A stretch of 64,000 bases of DNA, taken from CAIKZZ01 sp035524495. Its GTDB lineage: Bacteria; Pseudomonadota; Gammaproteobacteria; Steroidobacterales; Steroidobacteraceae. The position numbers and the translations under genes were made by a program. This document shows, piece after piece, positions 48,783-57,824 of this stretch (position 1 is its first letter; the number at the start of each line of letters is the position of its first letter). The notes beneath the pieces are model-generated. The model was not told the origin of the DNA, did no database searches, and saw only the letters and a list, made by a program, of their open reading frames with translations. The stretch spans positions 1 to 64,000 of the forward strand of contig DATKOR010000033.1 in NCBI GenBank assembly GCA_035524495.1, written 5' to 3'.

Positions 48783-50093
48783 GTGATCCCGGCGCCGCGC
48801 GAAGCGACGCAGGTGAGGAAGATCCGCGGCACGGGCTCGACCGACCGGCCGGTCGACCCGGCCCCGGCGCGCCAGCGGCTGCGCCGCCGGCTGATCGTCG
48901 CGGGCGTCGGGCTCGTGCTGCTCGTCGCGCTCGCGGTTCCGGCGCTGCGCTCGCTCTTCAACGGCGAGCGCGCGGTCCCGGTCGCCCAGCTGCGGCTCGC
49001 GACCGTCGAGCGCGGCCGCTTCGTCAGCGAGGTCTCGGCGCAGGGGACGGTCGTCGCGGCGCTGTCGCCGACGCTGGTCGCGCCGGCGGCCGGCAGCGTG
49101 ACCTACAAGGTGCGCGCCGGCGAGCCGGTCAAGAAGGGCCAGCTGCTCGCGAGCGTCGACAGCCCCGAGCTCATGAACGAGTACTCGAAGGAGAAAGCCT
49201 CGCTCGAGTCGCTCGAGGCGACGCTCGCGCGCGAGTCGATCGAGAACCGCCGCAAGCGGCTCGCGAACCGCGAGGCCCGCGACGAGGCCGGGATCGAGCT
49301 CAAGGCCGCCGAGCGCGAGTGGCAGCGCGCCGAGTGGGCCTTCGAGCAGGGCGCGATGAGCCGCCGCGACCACGACAAGGCGGGCGACGTGCTCGATGCG
49401 GCCCGCGTCAAGAACGAGCACGCGAACGCGAGCGCCGCGCTCGAGGACGACAGCCTCGTGCTCGAGCTCAAGACGCGCCAGCTCGACCGCGACCGCCAGA
49501 AGCTCGTCTGCGACGAGCTCAAGCGCAAGGTCGCCGCGCTCGAGCTGAAGGCTCCGGTCGACGGCATCGTCGGCACGCTCGCGGTGACCGAGCGCACGAT
49601 GGTCGCCGCGCAGGCCCCGGTGATCACCGTCGTCGACCCGTCGGTCTACGAGGTCGAGTTCACCGCGCCCGACGCCTACGCCGGGACCCTGCGCCCGGGC
49701 ATGGCGGCGGCGGTCACGATCGGCAGCGACCCGGTCGCGGCGACGGTCGTCGCGCTCTCGCCCGAGGTGCGCCAGGGCCAGATCGTCGGCCGGCTGCGCT
49801 TCGCGCCGCCGCAGCCGCCCTCGCTCAGCCAGAACCAGCGCGTCGCGGTGCGCGTGCTGATCGAGGCGCGCGACAACGTGCTCAAGGTCGAGCGCGGCGG
49901 CTTCGTCGACTCCGGCGGCGGGCGCATCGCCTACCGCGTCGACGGCGACCGTGCCGAGCGCGTCGCGATCCGCCTCGGCAGCTCGAGCGCGAGCGAGGTC
50001 GAGATCACCGACGGCCTCAACGCCGGCGACACGATCATCGTCTCGAGTCTCGACACCTTCGAGGGCGCGCGCCGGCTGCGCCTGACCCATTGA
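48783..50093 (+). CDS. Periplasmic adaptor (membrane fusion) protein of a MacAB-like exporter
   Basis: A 436-residue protein with a basic cytoplasmic tail, one membrane helix (about 37-54) and the HlyD/MacA layout. Its lipoyl half is LVAPAAGSVTYKVRAGEPVKKGQLLASVDS, followed by a long coiled coil (about 130-245, rich in E/K/R). The second lipoyl half is LELKAPVDGIVGTLAVTERTMV, and beta-barrel strands with a C-terminal domain follow. It joins the inner-membrane ABC parts to an outer-membrane channel. The start is GTG 48783. First gene of the sigma-54 driven operon. Confidence 0.88.
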   Translation: MIPAPREATQVRKIRGTGSTDRPVDPAPARQRLRRRLIVAGVGLVLLVALAVPALRSLFNGERAVPVAQLRLATVERGRFVSEVSAQGTVVAALSPTLVAPAAGSVTYKVRAGEPVKKGQLLASVDSPELMNEYSKEKASLESLEATLARESIENRRKRLANREARDEAGIELKAAEREWQRAEWAFEQGAMSRRDHDKAGDVLDAARVKNEHANASAALEDDSLVLELKTRQLDRDRQKLVCDELKRKVAALELKAPVDGIVGTLAVTERTMVAAQAPVITVVDPSVYEVEFTAPDAYAGTLRPGMAAAVTIGSDPVAATVVALSPEVRQGQIVGRLRFAPPQPPSLSQNQRVAVRVLIEARDNVLKVERGGFVDSGGGRIAYRVDGDRAERVAIRLGSSSASEVEITDGLNAGDTIIVSSLDTFEGARRLRLTH

Positions 50094-50115
50094 ATCCACG
50101 CCAAGAGGTCCCGTC

Positions 50116-50817
<702 letters not shown>

Positions 50818-50827
50818 GGACGCCGCC

Positions 50828-52141
50828 ATGCTCGCCTATTACCTGAAGCTCGCCTGGCTGAGCCTCAAGCGCACGCCGGCGATCACGGCGCTGATGATCG
50901 GCGCGATCGCGCTCGGCATCGGCGCGACGACGACGACGCTGACCGTCTACCACCGGATGTCGACCAATCCGATCGCGCACAAGAACGCGGTGCTGCGCGC
51001 GGTCACGATCGACAACTGGTCGGCGGACACGCCCTGGGACCAGGAGCATCCCGAGCGTCCGCCGAGCGAGCTGACCTACCGCGACGTGGTCGCGATCCAC
51101 CGCGACGCGCCGGCGGCGCGGATCGTCGCGATGCGCAAGACCGCGCTGACCGTGGAGCCGGGCGCCGGCCGCCCGCCCTACCTCGTGATCGCGCGGCTCG
51201 CGACGCGCGAGTTCTTCCCGATGTTCGACGTGCCGTTCGAGTACGGCGCCGGCTGGGACGCCGCCGCCGACAGCGCCGGCGCGCCGGTCGTGGTGCTGTC
51301 GCGCGAGGCGAACCAGAAGCTCTTCGGCGACGACAACAGCGTCGGCAGGAGCGTCAGGCTCGACGGCCGCGACTACCGCGTGATCGGCGTGCTCGCCGAC
51401 TGGCAGCCGACGCCGAAGTTCTATGACCTCAACAACGGCGACTTCGACACGCCCGAGGACATCTTCCTGCCGTTCGCGCTCGGCGCGCAGCTCGACCTGC
51501 AGCCGGCCGGCAACGTCAACTGCTGGAAGGCCGAGACGCTCGGCGGCGTCCACGACCTGCTCGGCTCCGAGTGCGTGTGGCACCAGCTGTGGGCGGAACT
51601 CAGGACCCCGGCCGACGTCGAGCGCTTCCAGTCGTGGCTCGACGGCTACGTGAGCGAGCAGAAGAAGCTCGGCCGCTTCCCGCGCAAGCGCAACAACCGG
51701 CTCTACGACGTCGACGGCTGGCTCGCGCGCTACAAGGTCGTCGGCACCGACAGCCGGATGCTGCTCGCGGTGTCGTTCGCGTTCCTCGCGGTGTGCGTGC
51801 TGAACGTCATCGGGCTGCTGCTGTCGCGCTTCCTGGGCGCCGCCGGCTCGAGCGCGATCCGCCGCGCGCTCGGCGCGAGCCGCACCGAGATCTTCCGCCA
51901 GCACCTCGTCGAGGTCGGCCTCGTCGGCGCGATCGCCGGCCTCGGCGGCCTCGGGCTCGGCTGGGCGGGGCTCAAGGCCCTGCAGCAGCTGTACGGCGGC
52001 TACGACCAGCTGACGCGGCTCGACTTCGTGATGATGCTGGCGGCGATCGGCCTCGCGGTGCTCGCGGGCGTGCTCGCCGGGCTCTACCCCGCCTGGCGCA
52101 TCTGCCGCGTGCAGCCGGCCGGCTACCTGAAGACCCAGTAG
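50828..52141 (+). CDS. MacB/FtsX-type ABC permease 1
   Basis: A 437-residue protein with helix 1 at about 15-37 (RTPAITALMIGAIALGIGATTTTLT), a large periplasmic MacB_PCD domain (about 40-305), and three C-terminal helices in FtsX topology. The motif RRALGASRTEIFRQHLVEVGLVG marks the FtsX cytoplasmic loop. It contains an unusually long insert with Cys residues (NCWKAETLGG..LGSECVW), perhaps a disulfide. It forms a heterodimer with the next gene product. Confidence 0.9.
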   Translation: MLAYYLKLAWLSLKRTPAITALMIGAIALGIGATTTTLTVYHRMSTNPIAHKNAVLRAVTIDNWSADTPWDQEHPERPPSELTYRDVVAIHRDAPAARIVAMRKTALTVEPGAGRPPYLVIARLATREFFPMFDVPFEYGAGWDAAADSAGAPVVVLSREANQKLFGDDNSVGRSVRLDGRDYRVIGVLADWQPTPKFYDLNNGDFDTPEDIFLPFALGAQLDLQPAGNVNCWKAETLGGVHDLLGSECVWHQLWAELRTPADVERFQSWLDGYVSEQKKLGRFPRKRNNRLYDVDGWLARYKVVGTDSRMLLAVSFAFLAVCVLNVIGLLLSRFLGAAGSSAIRRALGASRTEIFRQHLVEVGLVGAIAGLGGLGLGWAGLKALQQLYGGYDQLTRLDFVMMLAAIGLAVLAGVLAGLYPAWRICRVQPAGYLKTQ

Positions 52142-52156
52142 CGCAGGAGCGCAGCC

Positions 52157-53365
52157 ATGGAAATCCGTCCGATCCTGTCGGCGCTGCTCAGAAACCGCAC
52201 CGGTGCGGTGCTCGTGGGCCTGCAGGTCGCGATCACGCTCGCGGTGATCGCGAACGCGTTCTTCATCATCGAGCGCCGGCTCGAGAAGATCAACCGCCCG
52301 ACCGGCATCGCGACGCCGGACCTGATCTTTGCGAGCAGCGAGGGCTACACCCCCGACTACCAGCACGTCGCGACGCTCGACGGCGACCTCGCGCTGCTGA
52401 AGGGCATCCCGGGCGTCCTCGCGGTCACGCCGATCAACTCGGTGCCGCTGTCGGGCGGCGGCAGCGCGAACGTCTACCAGACCTCGCCCGACCCGAAGGC
52501 GCCGCTCATTCCCGGCAACTACTTCGAGGTCAACGCGGACTTCGTCGACGCGCTCGGGCTCAAGCTCCTCGCCGGTCGCAGCTTCCGCCCCGGGGAGTTC
52601 GTCGCGGCGCCCGCCAACAACGACCTGCCGTCGCTCGTGGTCGTGAGCGCGACGATGGCAAAGAAGCTGTTCGGCGACGTGCCGGCGGTCGGCCGGCGCG
52701 TCTACGACAACGCCGGCAAGTCCGCCGAGGTCATCGGCGTCGTCTCCGACATGCAGGGCTCGTGGATCGACAACACGCGGCCGGGGAGCTACGACATCGT
52801 GTTCCACCCGCAGGGCGGGCTCGGCAAGTACTGGGACTACGCGATCCGCGTGCGCCCGGGCGAGCGCGACCGGATGATCCCGGTCATCGAGCAGGCGCTG
52901 AACGGCCACGGCCACGGGCGCGCGATCCACTGGGTGCGGCCGCACGAGTACTGGCTGACGCGCACCTTCCGCGCCGACCGGCGGATGGTCGTGTTCCTGA
53001 CGACGCTGGTCGTGCTGATGACCGCGGTGACGGCGCTCGGCATCGTCGGGCTCGCGACCTTCCACGTGAACTCGCGCCAGAAGCAGATCGGCACGCGCCG
53101 CGCGCTCGGCGCGCGCCGCGCCGACATCGTGCGCTACTTCATGGTCGAGAACGGGCTGCTCGGCGTCACCGGCGCCGCGGTCGGCGTGCTGCTCGCCTAC
53201 GCCGCGAGCGGCTGGCTGACGCGCGCGTTCGAGCTGCCGCCGCTGCCGCTCGGCTACGTCGCGGCGAGCGCGGTCGCGCTCGTGGCGCTCGGCCAGGCGG
53301 CGGTCCTGTGGCCGGCGCGGCGCGCCGGCGCCATCGACCCGGCGGTCGCGACCCGCACCGTCTAG
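52157..53365 (+). CDS. MacB/FtsX-type ABC permease 2
   Basis: A 402-residue protein with the same plan: helix 1 at about 17-38, a periplasmic MacB_PCD domain (YFEVNADFVDALGLKLLAGR, VVSATMAKKLFGD, VIGVVSDMQGSW) and three C-terminal helices with the FtsX loop RQKQIGTRRALGARRADIVRYF. Two different half-size permeases plus a separate ATPase distinguish the system from single-chain MacB. Probably exports peptides, lipids or macrolide-like compounds. Confidence 0.9.
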   Translation: MEIRPILSALLRNRTGAVLVGLQVAITLAVIANAFFIIERRLEKINRPTGIATPDLIFASSEGYTPDYQHVATLDGDLALLKGIPGVLAVTPINSVPLSGGGSANVYQTSPDPKAPLIPGNYFEVNADFVDALGLKLLAGRSFRPGEFVAAPANNDLPSLVVVSATMAKKLFGDVPAVGRRVYDNAGKSAEVIGVVSDMQGSWIDNTRPGSYDIVFHPQGGLGKYWDYAIRVRPGERDRMIPVIEQALNGHGHGRAIHWVRPHEYWLTRTFRADRRMVVFLTTLVVLMTAVTALGIVGLATFHVNSRQKQIGTRRALGARRADIVRYFMVENGLLGVTGAAVGVLLAYAASGWLTRAFELPPLPLGYVAASAVALVALGQAAVLWPARRAGAIDPAVATRTV

Positions 53366-53417
53366 CGCGCGCTACACTCTGCACGAGCGCGGCCCGCCGG
53401 CCGCGCCCGGAGAGGGC

Positions 53418-54746
53418 ATGGGCGCGGTCCTGGTCATCGACGACAACGCCGCCGTGCGCACCGCGCTCGAGGTGCTGCTCGCGCTCGACGGCATCGCGGT
53501 CGTCGGCGCCGCGACCCCCGACGAGGGCCTCGAGCGGCTCGCGGCGGGCGGCGTCGACCTCGTGATCCAGGACATGAACTTCTCGGGCGACACGACCTCG
53601 GGCGCGGAGGGCGTGCGGCTCTTCCGGGCGATCCGCGCCGCGCACCCGGCCGTGCCGATCATCCTGCTGACCGCCTGGACGCACCTCGAGACCGCGGTCG
53701 ACCTCGTCAAGGCCGGCGCCGCCGACTACCTGCCGAAGCCCTGGGACGACCAGCGCCTCGTGACGACGGTCCGCAACCTCGTCGCGCTCGGCCGCGCGAC
53801 CGCCGAGCGCGAGTCGATCGCCGCCGAGCGGCGCGCGGTGCGCGCGGCGCTCGCGGCGCGCTACGACCTCAGGGGAGCGGTCTACGAGAGCGACGCGATG
53901 CACGAGCTGTTCGTGACCGCGACCCGCGTCGCGCGCGCCGACGTGCCGCTGCTGCTGACCGGGCCGAACGGCGCCGGCAAGGAGGTGCTCGCCGACGTCG
54001 TCCAGGCGAACTCCGCGGTGCGCGAGGGCCCCTTCATCAAGGTCAACGTCGGGGCGCTGCCGGCCGAGCTCATGGAATCGGAGCTCTTCGGCGCCGAGGC
54101 CGGCGCCTACACCGGCGCCGCGAAGGCGCGCGCCGGGCGCTTCGAGGCGGCCGACGGCGGCACGCTGTTCCTCGACGAGACCGGCAACCTCTCGCTCGCC
54201 GGGCAGGCGAAGCTGCTGCGCGTGCTCGAGACCGGCGCCTTCGAGCGGCTCGGCAGCAGCACGACGCGCCGCGTCAAGGTGCGCCTGATCTTCGCGACCA
54301 ACGCGGACCTGAAGGCGGCGCTGCGTGCCGGGACCTTCCGCGAGGACCTCTACTACCGGATCAACGTCATCGAGCTCAAGGTCCCGCCGCTGGCCGCGCG
54401 GCCGAGCGACATCCTGCCGCTCGCGCGCCACTTCCTCGCGCCCGGCTTCGCGCTCGACGCCTCCGCCGAGCGCGCACTCGTCGCACACCCGTGGCCCGGG
54501 AACGTCCGCGAGCTCAGGAACGCCGTGCAGCGCGCGTGCCTGCTGGCGCGCGAGCCCGTGCTCTCGGCCGCCGCGCTCGGGCTCGAGAGCGCGAGCGAGG
54601 GCGCCGAGCGCGAGCCCGAGCCCGACGAGATCCGCGCCGCGCTCGCCCGCGCCGGCGGCGTCGTCGCGCGCGCGGCGCGCGAGCTCGGGCTGACGCGCCA
54701 GTCGCTGTACCGGCGCATGGGCAAGCTCGGCATCGAAGGACACTGA
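53418..54746 (+). CDS. Sigma-54 dependent response regulator (NtrC family)
   Basis: A 442-residue protein. The receiver has D52 (LVIQDMNFSGD) as phosphoryl site. The AAA+ domain has Walker A GPNGAGKE (182-189), the sigma-54 contact loop GAYTGA (229-234, the tolerated F-to-Y variant of GAFTGA), Walker B GGTLFLDETGNL and NVRELRNAVQRACLLA. A C-terminal Fis helix-turn-helix ARELGLTRQSLYRRMGKLGI ends it. It very probably binds the repeats at 48586-48619 and fires the promoter at 48683. Confidence 0.94.
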   Translation: MGAVLVIDDNAAVRTALEVLLALDGIAVVGAATPDEGLERLAAGGVDLVIQDMNFSGDTTSGAEGVRLFRAIRAAHPAVPIILLTAWTHLETAVDLVKAGAADYLPKPWDDQRLVTTVRNLVALGRATAERESIAAERRAVRAALAARYDLRGAVYESDAMHELFVTATRVARADVPLLLTGPNGAGKEVLADVVQANSAVREGPFIKVNVGALPAELMESELFGAEAGAYTGAAKARAGRFEAADGGTLFLDETGNLSLAGQAKLLRVLETGAFERLGSSTTRRVKVRLIFATNADLKAALRAGTFREDLYYRINVIELKVPPLAARPSDILPLARHFLAPGFALDASAERALVAHPWPGNVRELRNAVQRACLLAREPVLSAAALGLESASEGAEREPEPDEIRAALARAGGVVARAARELGLTRQSLYRRMGKLGIEGH

Positions 54747-54757
54747 GAGGAGCGCCG

Positions 54758-55228
54758 ATGGAACGCTTCACGATCTCGCTCGACGACGAGCTCGCGCGCG
54801 AGTTCGACGCCTTCATCGCCGCGCGCGGCCACGAGAACCGCAGCGAGGCGGTCCGGGATCTCATCCGCGCGCGGCTCGAGGCCGAACGCCAGACCGACAG
54901 CACCGGGCACTGCGTCGCGAGCCTCTCGTACGTCTACAACCACCACGAGCGCGCGCTGACCGAGCGCCTCGCCGAGCACCAGCACGCGCACCACGACCTG
55001 ACCGTCGCGAGCCTGCACGTGCACCTCGACCACGAGAACTGCCTCGAGAGCGTGATCCTGCAGGGGCCGACCGCGGCGGTGCGCGACCTCGCCGGGCGCC
55101 TGACGGCGGAGCCCGGCGTGCGCCACGGGGCGCTCAACGTCGTCAGCGTCGAGCGCGCCGAGAGGCACGTGCACGCGCCGTACGCGCCCGGCCGCCAGCC
55201 GCACCTGCACCTGAAACCCCGGTACTGA
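54758..55228 (+). CDS. nikR: Nickel-responsive repressor
   Basis: A 156-residue protein with an N-terminal ribbon-helix-helix (MERFTISLDDELAREFDAFI, SEAVRDLIRARL) and an ACT-like nickel domain. The nickel ligands fall at the same numbers as in E. coli NikR: H76, H87, H89 and C95 (LHVHLDHENC). The His-rich tail may add metal sites. GAGAGGAG precedes the ATG, 11 bases after the response regulator stop. It should repress the permease gene through the operator at 55270. Confidence 0.95.
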   Translation: MERFTISLDDELAREFDAFIAARGHENRSEAVRDLIRARLEAERQTDSTGHCVASLSYVYNHHERALTERLAEHQHAHHDLTVASLHVHLDHENCLESVILQGPTAAVRDLAGRLTAEPGVRHGALNVVSVERAERHVHAPYAPGRQPHLHLKPRY

Positions 55229-55269
55229 GCTGCGGAAAACCGAGTCGCCGCTGCGCCCACCCGGGCGTA

Positions 55270-55296
55270 GTATGAATTTCCGGGAATTCCTCATAC
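55270..55296. promoter_or_regulatory. NikR operator
   Basis: GTATGA (55270-55275), 15 bases, then TCATAC (55291-55296). The E. coli NikR box is GTATGA-N16-TCATAC, so both half-sites are exact and the spacer is one base short. It lies 10 bases before the nickel permease start and after nikR, so it controls the permease rather than nikR itself. Confidence 0.85.
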
Positions 55297-55306
55297 CGGG
55301 GCCCGC

Positions 55307-56119
55307 GTGTCGTCCCTGCCGACCGATTTCAGCGCGCTGATGCTGGTCGTGTTCCTCCTCGGCGCACGCCACGGCCTCGATGCCGATCACCTCGCGACGA
55401 TCGACGGCCTGACCCGCGTCGGCAGCCGCGGGGGCGTGCGCCACGCGCGCTACTCGGGCGTGCTCTTCTCGCTCGGCCACGGGACGGTCGTCGTCGCGAT
55501 CGCGGCGCTCGTGGGGCTCTGGTCGGCACGCTGGCACACGCCCGCCTGGCTCGAGGTCAGCGGCCTGTGGATCTCGGTGTTCTTCCTGACGCTGCTCGGC
55601 CTGCTGAACCTCGCGGCGGTCGCGAGCGCGCGGCCGGGCGAGGTCGTGGCGCCCGTCGGCCTCAAGGGGCGCTTCCTCGGCCGGCTGGCGCGCGCCGAGC
55701 GGCCGTGGACCGTGCTCGCGATCGGTGCGCTCTTCGCGCTGTCGTTCGACACGATCAGCCAGACGGCGCTGTTCGCGGTCGCCGGGTCGCGCTTCGGGGG
55801 CCTCGCGAACGCGCTGGTGCTCGGCGCGAGCTTCCTGATCGGCATGCTGCTGACCGACGGCTGCAACGGGCTGCTGATCGCGCGGCTCCTCGACCGCTCC
55901 GACGAGCTCGCGCGGGTCGCCTCGCGGGTCATGGGACTCGCGGTCGGCGTCTCGAGCCTCGCGGTCGCGGCGCTCGCGGTGGCACGCGCGCTCGCGCCGG
56001 CGCTCGATGCCTGGAGCGCCGAGCGCGAGCTCCTGATGGGCGGCGGGGTCATCGCCACCGTCGGCCTCGCGTTCCTCGGCGGCGTCTGGCTCGCGCGGCG
56101 CCGCGCAGCGATCGCCTGA
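55307..56119 (+). CDS. Nickel/cobalt permease (NiCoT/NicO-like)
   Basis: A 270-residue protein with about seven membrane helices. The metal motif in helix 2 is RHGLDADHLATID (R21-D33; RHAxDADHI in NiCoT). SLGHGTVVV and ALFALSFDTISQTALF (for LGFDTxTE) are the other two signatures. It takes up Ni2+ (or Co2+), probably for urease or hydrogenase encoded elsewhere. GTG 55307 is the start. It is repressed by NikR when nickel is ample. Confidence 0.9.
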   Translation: MSSLPTDFSALMLVVFLLGARHGLDADHLATIDGLTRVGSRGGVRHARYSGVLFSLGHGTVVVAIAALVGLWSARWHTPAWLEVSGLWISVFFLTLLGLLNLAAVASARPGEVVAPVGLKGRFLGRLARAERPWTVLAIGALFALSFDTISQTALFAVAGSRFGGLANALVLGASFLIGMLLTDGCNGLLIARLLDRSDELARVASRVMGLAVGVSSLAVAALAVARALAPALDAWSAERELLMGGGVIATVGLAFLGGVWLARRRAAIA

Positions 56120-56165
56120 GGCCGGACTCGCGGCGGCGGGGGCGCGCGGCTATGCTCGCCGCGCC

Positions 56166-57536
56166 ATGGACAGCAGCCGTTTCTCGTTCGCCGGGCTCCT
56201 GGCGCTCGCGCTCGGCGGGGCGCTCCTCGCCGGCGTCGGGCTCGCGCTCCTCGTAAGCCGCGTGCTTGCGAACCCGTGGCTGGCCGCGTCCGCGGCGCTC
56301 GCGCTCGGGCTGCCGCTCGCGGTGGCCGCGGCGCGCGCGCTCGGCAAGCCGTGGATCCGCTTTCTGGGCGCGCTCGCCGACGGGCTCGCGAGCCTCAAGG
56401 ACGGCGACTTCAGCCTGAACCTCGCGCGCCCGCGCGGGCTCCCGGAGGCCGATGCACTCGCGCGCGCCTACAACGGCCTCGGCGAGCGCTTCCGGGCCGA
56501 GCGCCAGACGCTGGTGCAGCGCGAGCTGCTGCTCGACACGGTGATCCAGGCGACGCCGCTCGCGATCGTGCTCACCAACGACGCGGGCCAGGTGATCTAC
56601 GCCAACCTCGCCGCGCGGCGGCTGTTCGGCGCCGGCCGGCCGCTCGAGGGCGAGGGCTTCAACCGGCTGGTCGAGGCGGCGGACGCCGCGCTCCAGGAGG
56701 CGATCGCCGGCGGACGCGACACGCTCTTCACGATGCGGGTGGGCGAGGAGGCGGAGATCTTTCACCTCAGCCTGCGGCACTTCGCGATGAACGCGCGCTC
56801 GCACCACCTGTACCTGCTGAAGCAGCTGACGCGCGAGCTCAACGCGCAGGAAGTCGCGACCTGGAAGAAGGTGATCCGGGTCATCGCCCACGAGCTCAAC
56901 AACTCGCTCGCGCCGATCTCCTCGCTCGCGCACTCCGGCCGCGCGCTCGCGGCGGCGCCCGACCCGGCGGCGCTCGAGCGGGTGTTCGGCACGATCGCCG
57001 AGCGCGCGCAGCACCTGCACCGCTTCATCGACGGCTACGCGCGCTTCGCGAAGCTCCCGCAGCCGCGCCCCGAGGCGGTCGCGTGGGCGCCGCTCGCCGA
57101 GCAGCTGAGGGCGACGGTCGGGTTCGCGCTCGCCGCGCCGCTCCCCGAGGAGGCCGGCTGGTTCGACCCGGCGCAGATCGGCCAGGTGCTGATCAACCTG
57201 CTGAAGAACGCCCACGAGTCCGGATCGCCACCCGTCGCCGTGACGCTCGCGGTGACGCGCGGCCGCGGGGGATTCGAGATCGTCGTCGCCGACCGCGGCA
57301 CCGGCATGTCGCAGGCGGTGCTCGAGCACGCGCTGGTGCCGTTCTACTCGACGAAGCCGCAGGGAACGGGCCTTGGTCTCACGCTCAGCCGCGAGATCGC
57401 CGAGGCGCACGGCGGACGACTCGAGCTGATCGCGCGGGACGGTGGCGGGACCGAGGTCCGGCTGTGGCTGCCGGCGCCGCGCTCGCCCCAGCCGCTTGAC
57501 ATAAATCCTCACGCAAAAGAGTCGAGACGCGGTTAG
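56166..57536 (+). CDS. PAS-containing sensor histidine kinase (NtrB-like)
   Basis: A 456-residue kinase with two N-terminal membrane helices (about 8-32 and 36-56) and almost no periplasmic loop, then a HAMP-like link and a PAS domain (VIQATPLAIVLTNDAGQVIYANLAARRLFG). The catalytic core has H242 (RVIAHELNNSLAPISSL), VLINLLKNAHESG (N-box), ADRGTGMS and GTGLGLTLSREIAEAHGGRL. HELNN is typical of partners of sigma-54 regulators, so it most likely phosphorylates the regulator at 53418, although nikR and a permease lie between. Confidence 0.9.
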   Translation: MDSSRFSFAGLLALALGGALLAGVGLALLVSRVLANPWLAASAALALGLPLAVAAARALGKPWIRFLGALADGLASLKDGDFSLNLARPRGLPEADALARAYNGLGERFRAERQTLVQRELLLDTVIQATPLAIVLTNDAGQVIYANLAARRLFGAGRPLEGEGFNRLVEAADAALQEAIAGGRDTLFTMRVGEEAEIFHLSLRHFAMNARSHHLYLLKQLTRELNAQEVATWKKVIRVIAHELNNSLAPISSLAHSGRALAAAPDPAALERVFGTIAERAQHLHRFIDGYARFAKLPQPRPEAVAWAPLAEQLRATVGFALAAPLPEEAGWFDPAQIGQVLINLLKNAHESGSPPVAVTLAVTRGRGGFEIVVADRGTGMSQAVLEHALVPFYSTKPQGTGLGLTLSREIAEAHGGRLELIARDGGGTEVRLWLPAPRSPQPLDINPHAKESRRG

Positions 57537-57549
57537 GGGAATCACCTAA
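57533..57549. promoter_or_regulatory. 17-base palindrome before the small gene and diguanylate cyclase
   Basis: TTAGGGGAATCACCTAA pairs at 14 of 16 non-central positions (TTAGG-x-GA / TC-x-CCTAA). It overlaps TAATAT (57547-57552), a possible -10 box, which would suit a repressor or a nearby-binding activator. The start of the small gene is 58 bases further. Confidence 0.5.
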
Positions 57550-57607
57550 TATTGCGCGCCTCGACGGGGGCCCACACTCCCCTGCCGCCCCTCGCCAGGA
57601 TCGCTCC

Positions 57608-57805
57608 ATGAAGTCTCTCGATGCGCTGACCCGCTTTGCGACCGTGTCGTTCCCGAACGACGCGGCCAACGACGACCGCCGCCCCAGCGGTGCCGCGGCC
57701 GCCGTCGAGCCCGCCCCCCGGCCCACCGGGTGGGATCCGTTCGAGGTCTGGCGCACCCGGGTCCGTGACGCGCGTCGAGACGGGACCTCCAACTCCGACG
57801 GCTGA
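57608..57805 (+). CDS. Small protein of unknown function
   Basis: A 65-residue product with AGGATCG before the ATG. It contains GWDPFEVWRTRVRDARRDG near the end, a motif I recall from small gammaproteobacterial proteins of unknown function; the first half is Ala/Pro-rich and disordered. Its stop precedes the cyclase's likely GTG by 19 bases, so the two may be cotranscribed. Confidence 0.5.
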   Translation: MKSLDALTRFATVSFPNDAANDDRRPSGAAAAVEPAPRPTGWDPFEVWRTRVRDARRDGTSNSDG

Positions 57806-57824
57806 GCAAACCGAGGGTCATTTC

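Noticed and set aside
57496..57501. TTGACA as the -35 box of a sigma-70 promoter
   Set aside because: It lies inside the kinase coding end, and no TATAAT-like box follows at 16-18 bases.
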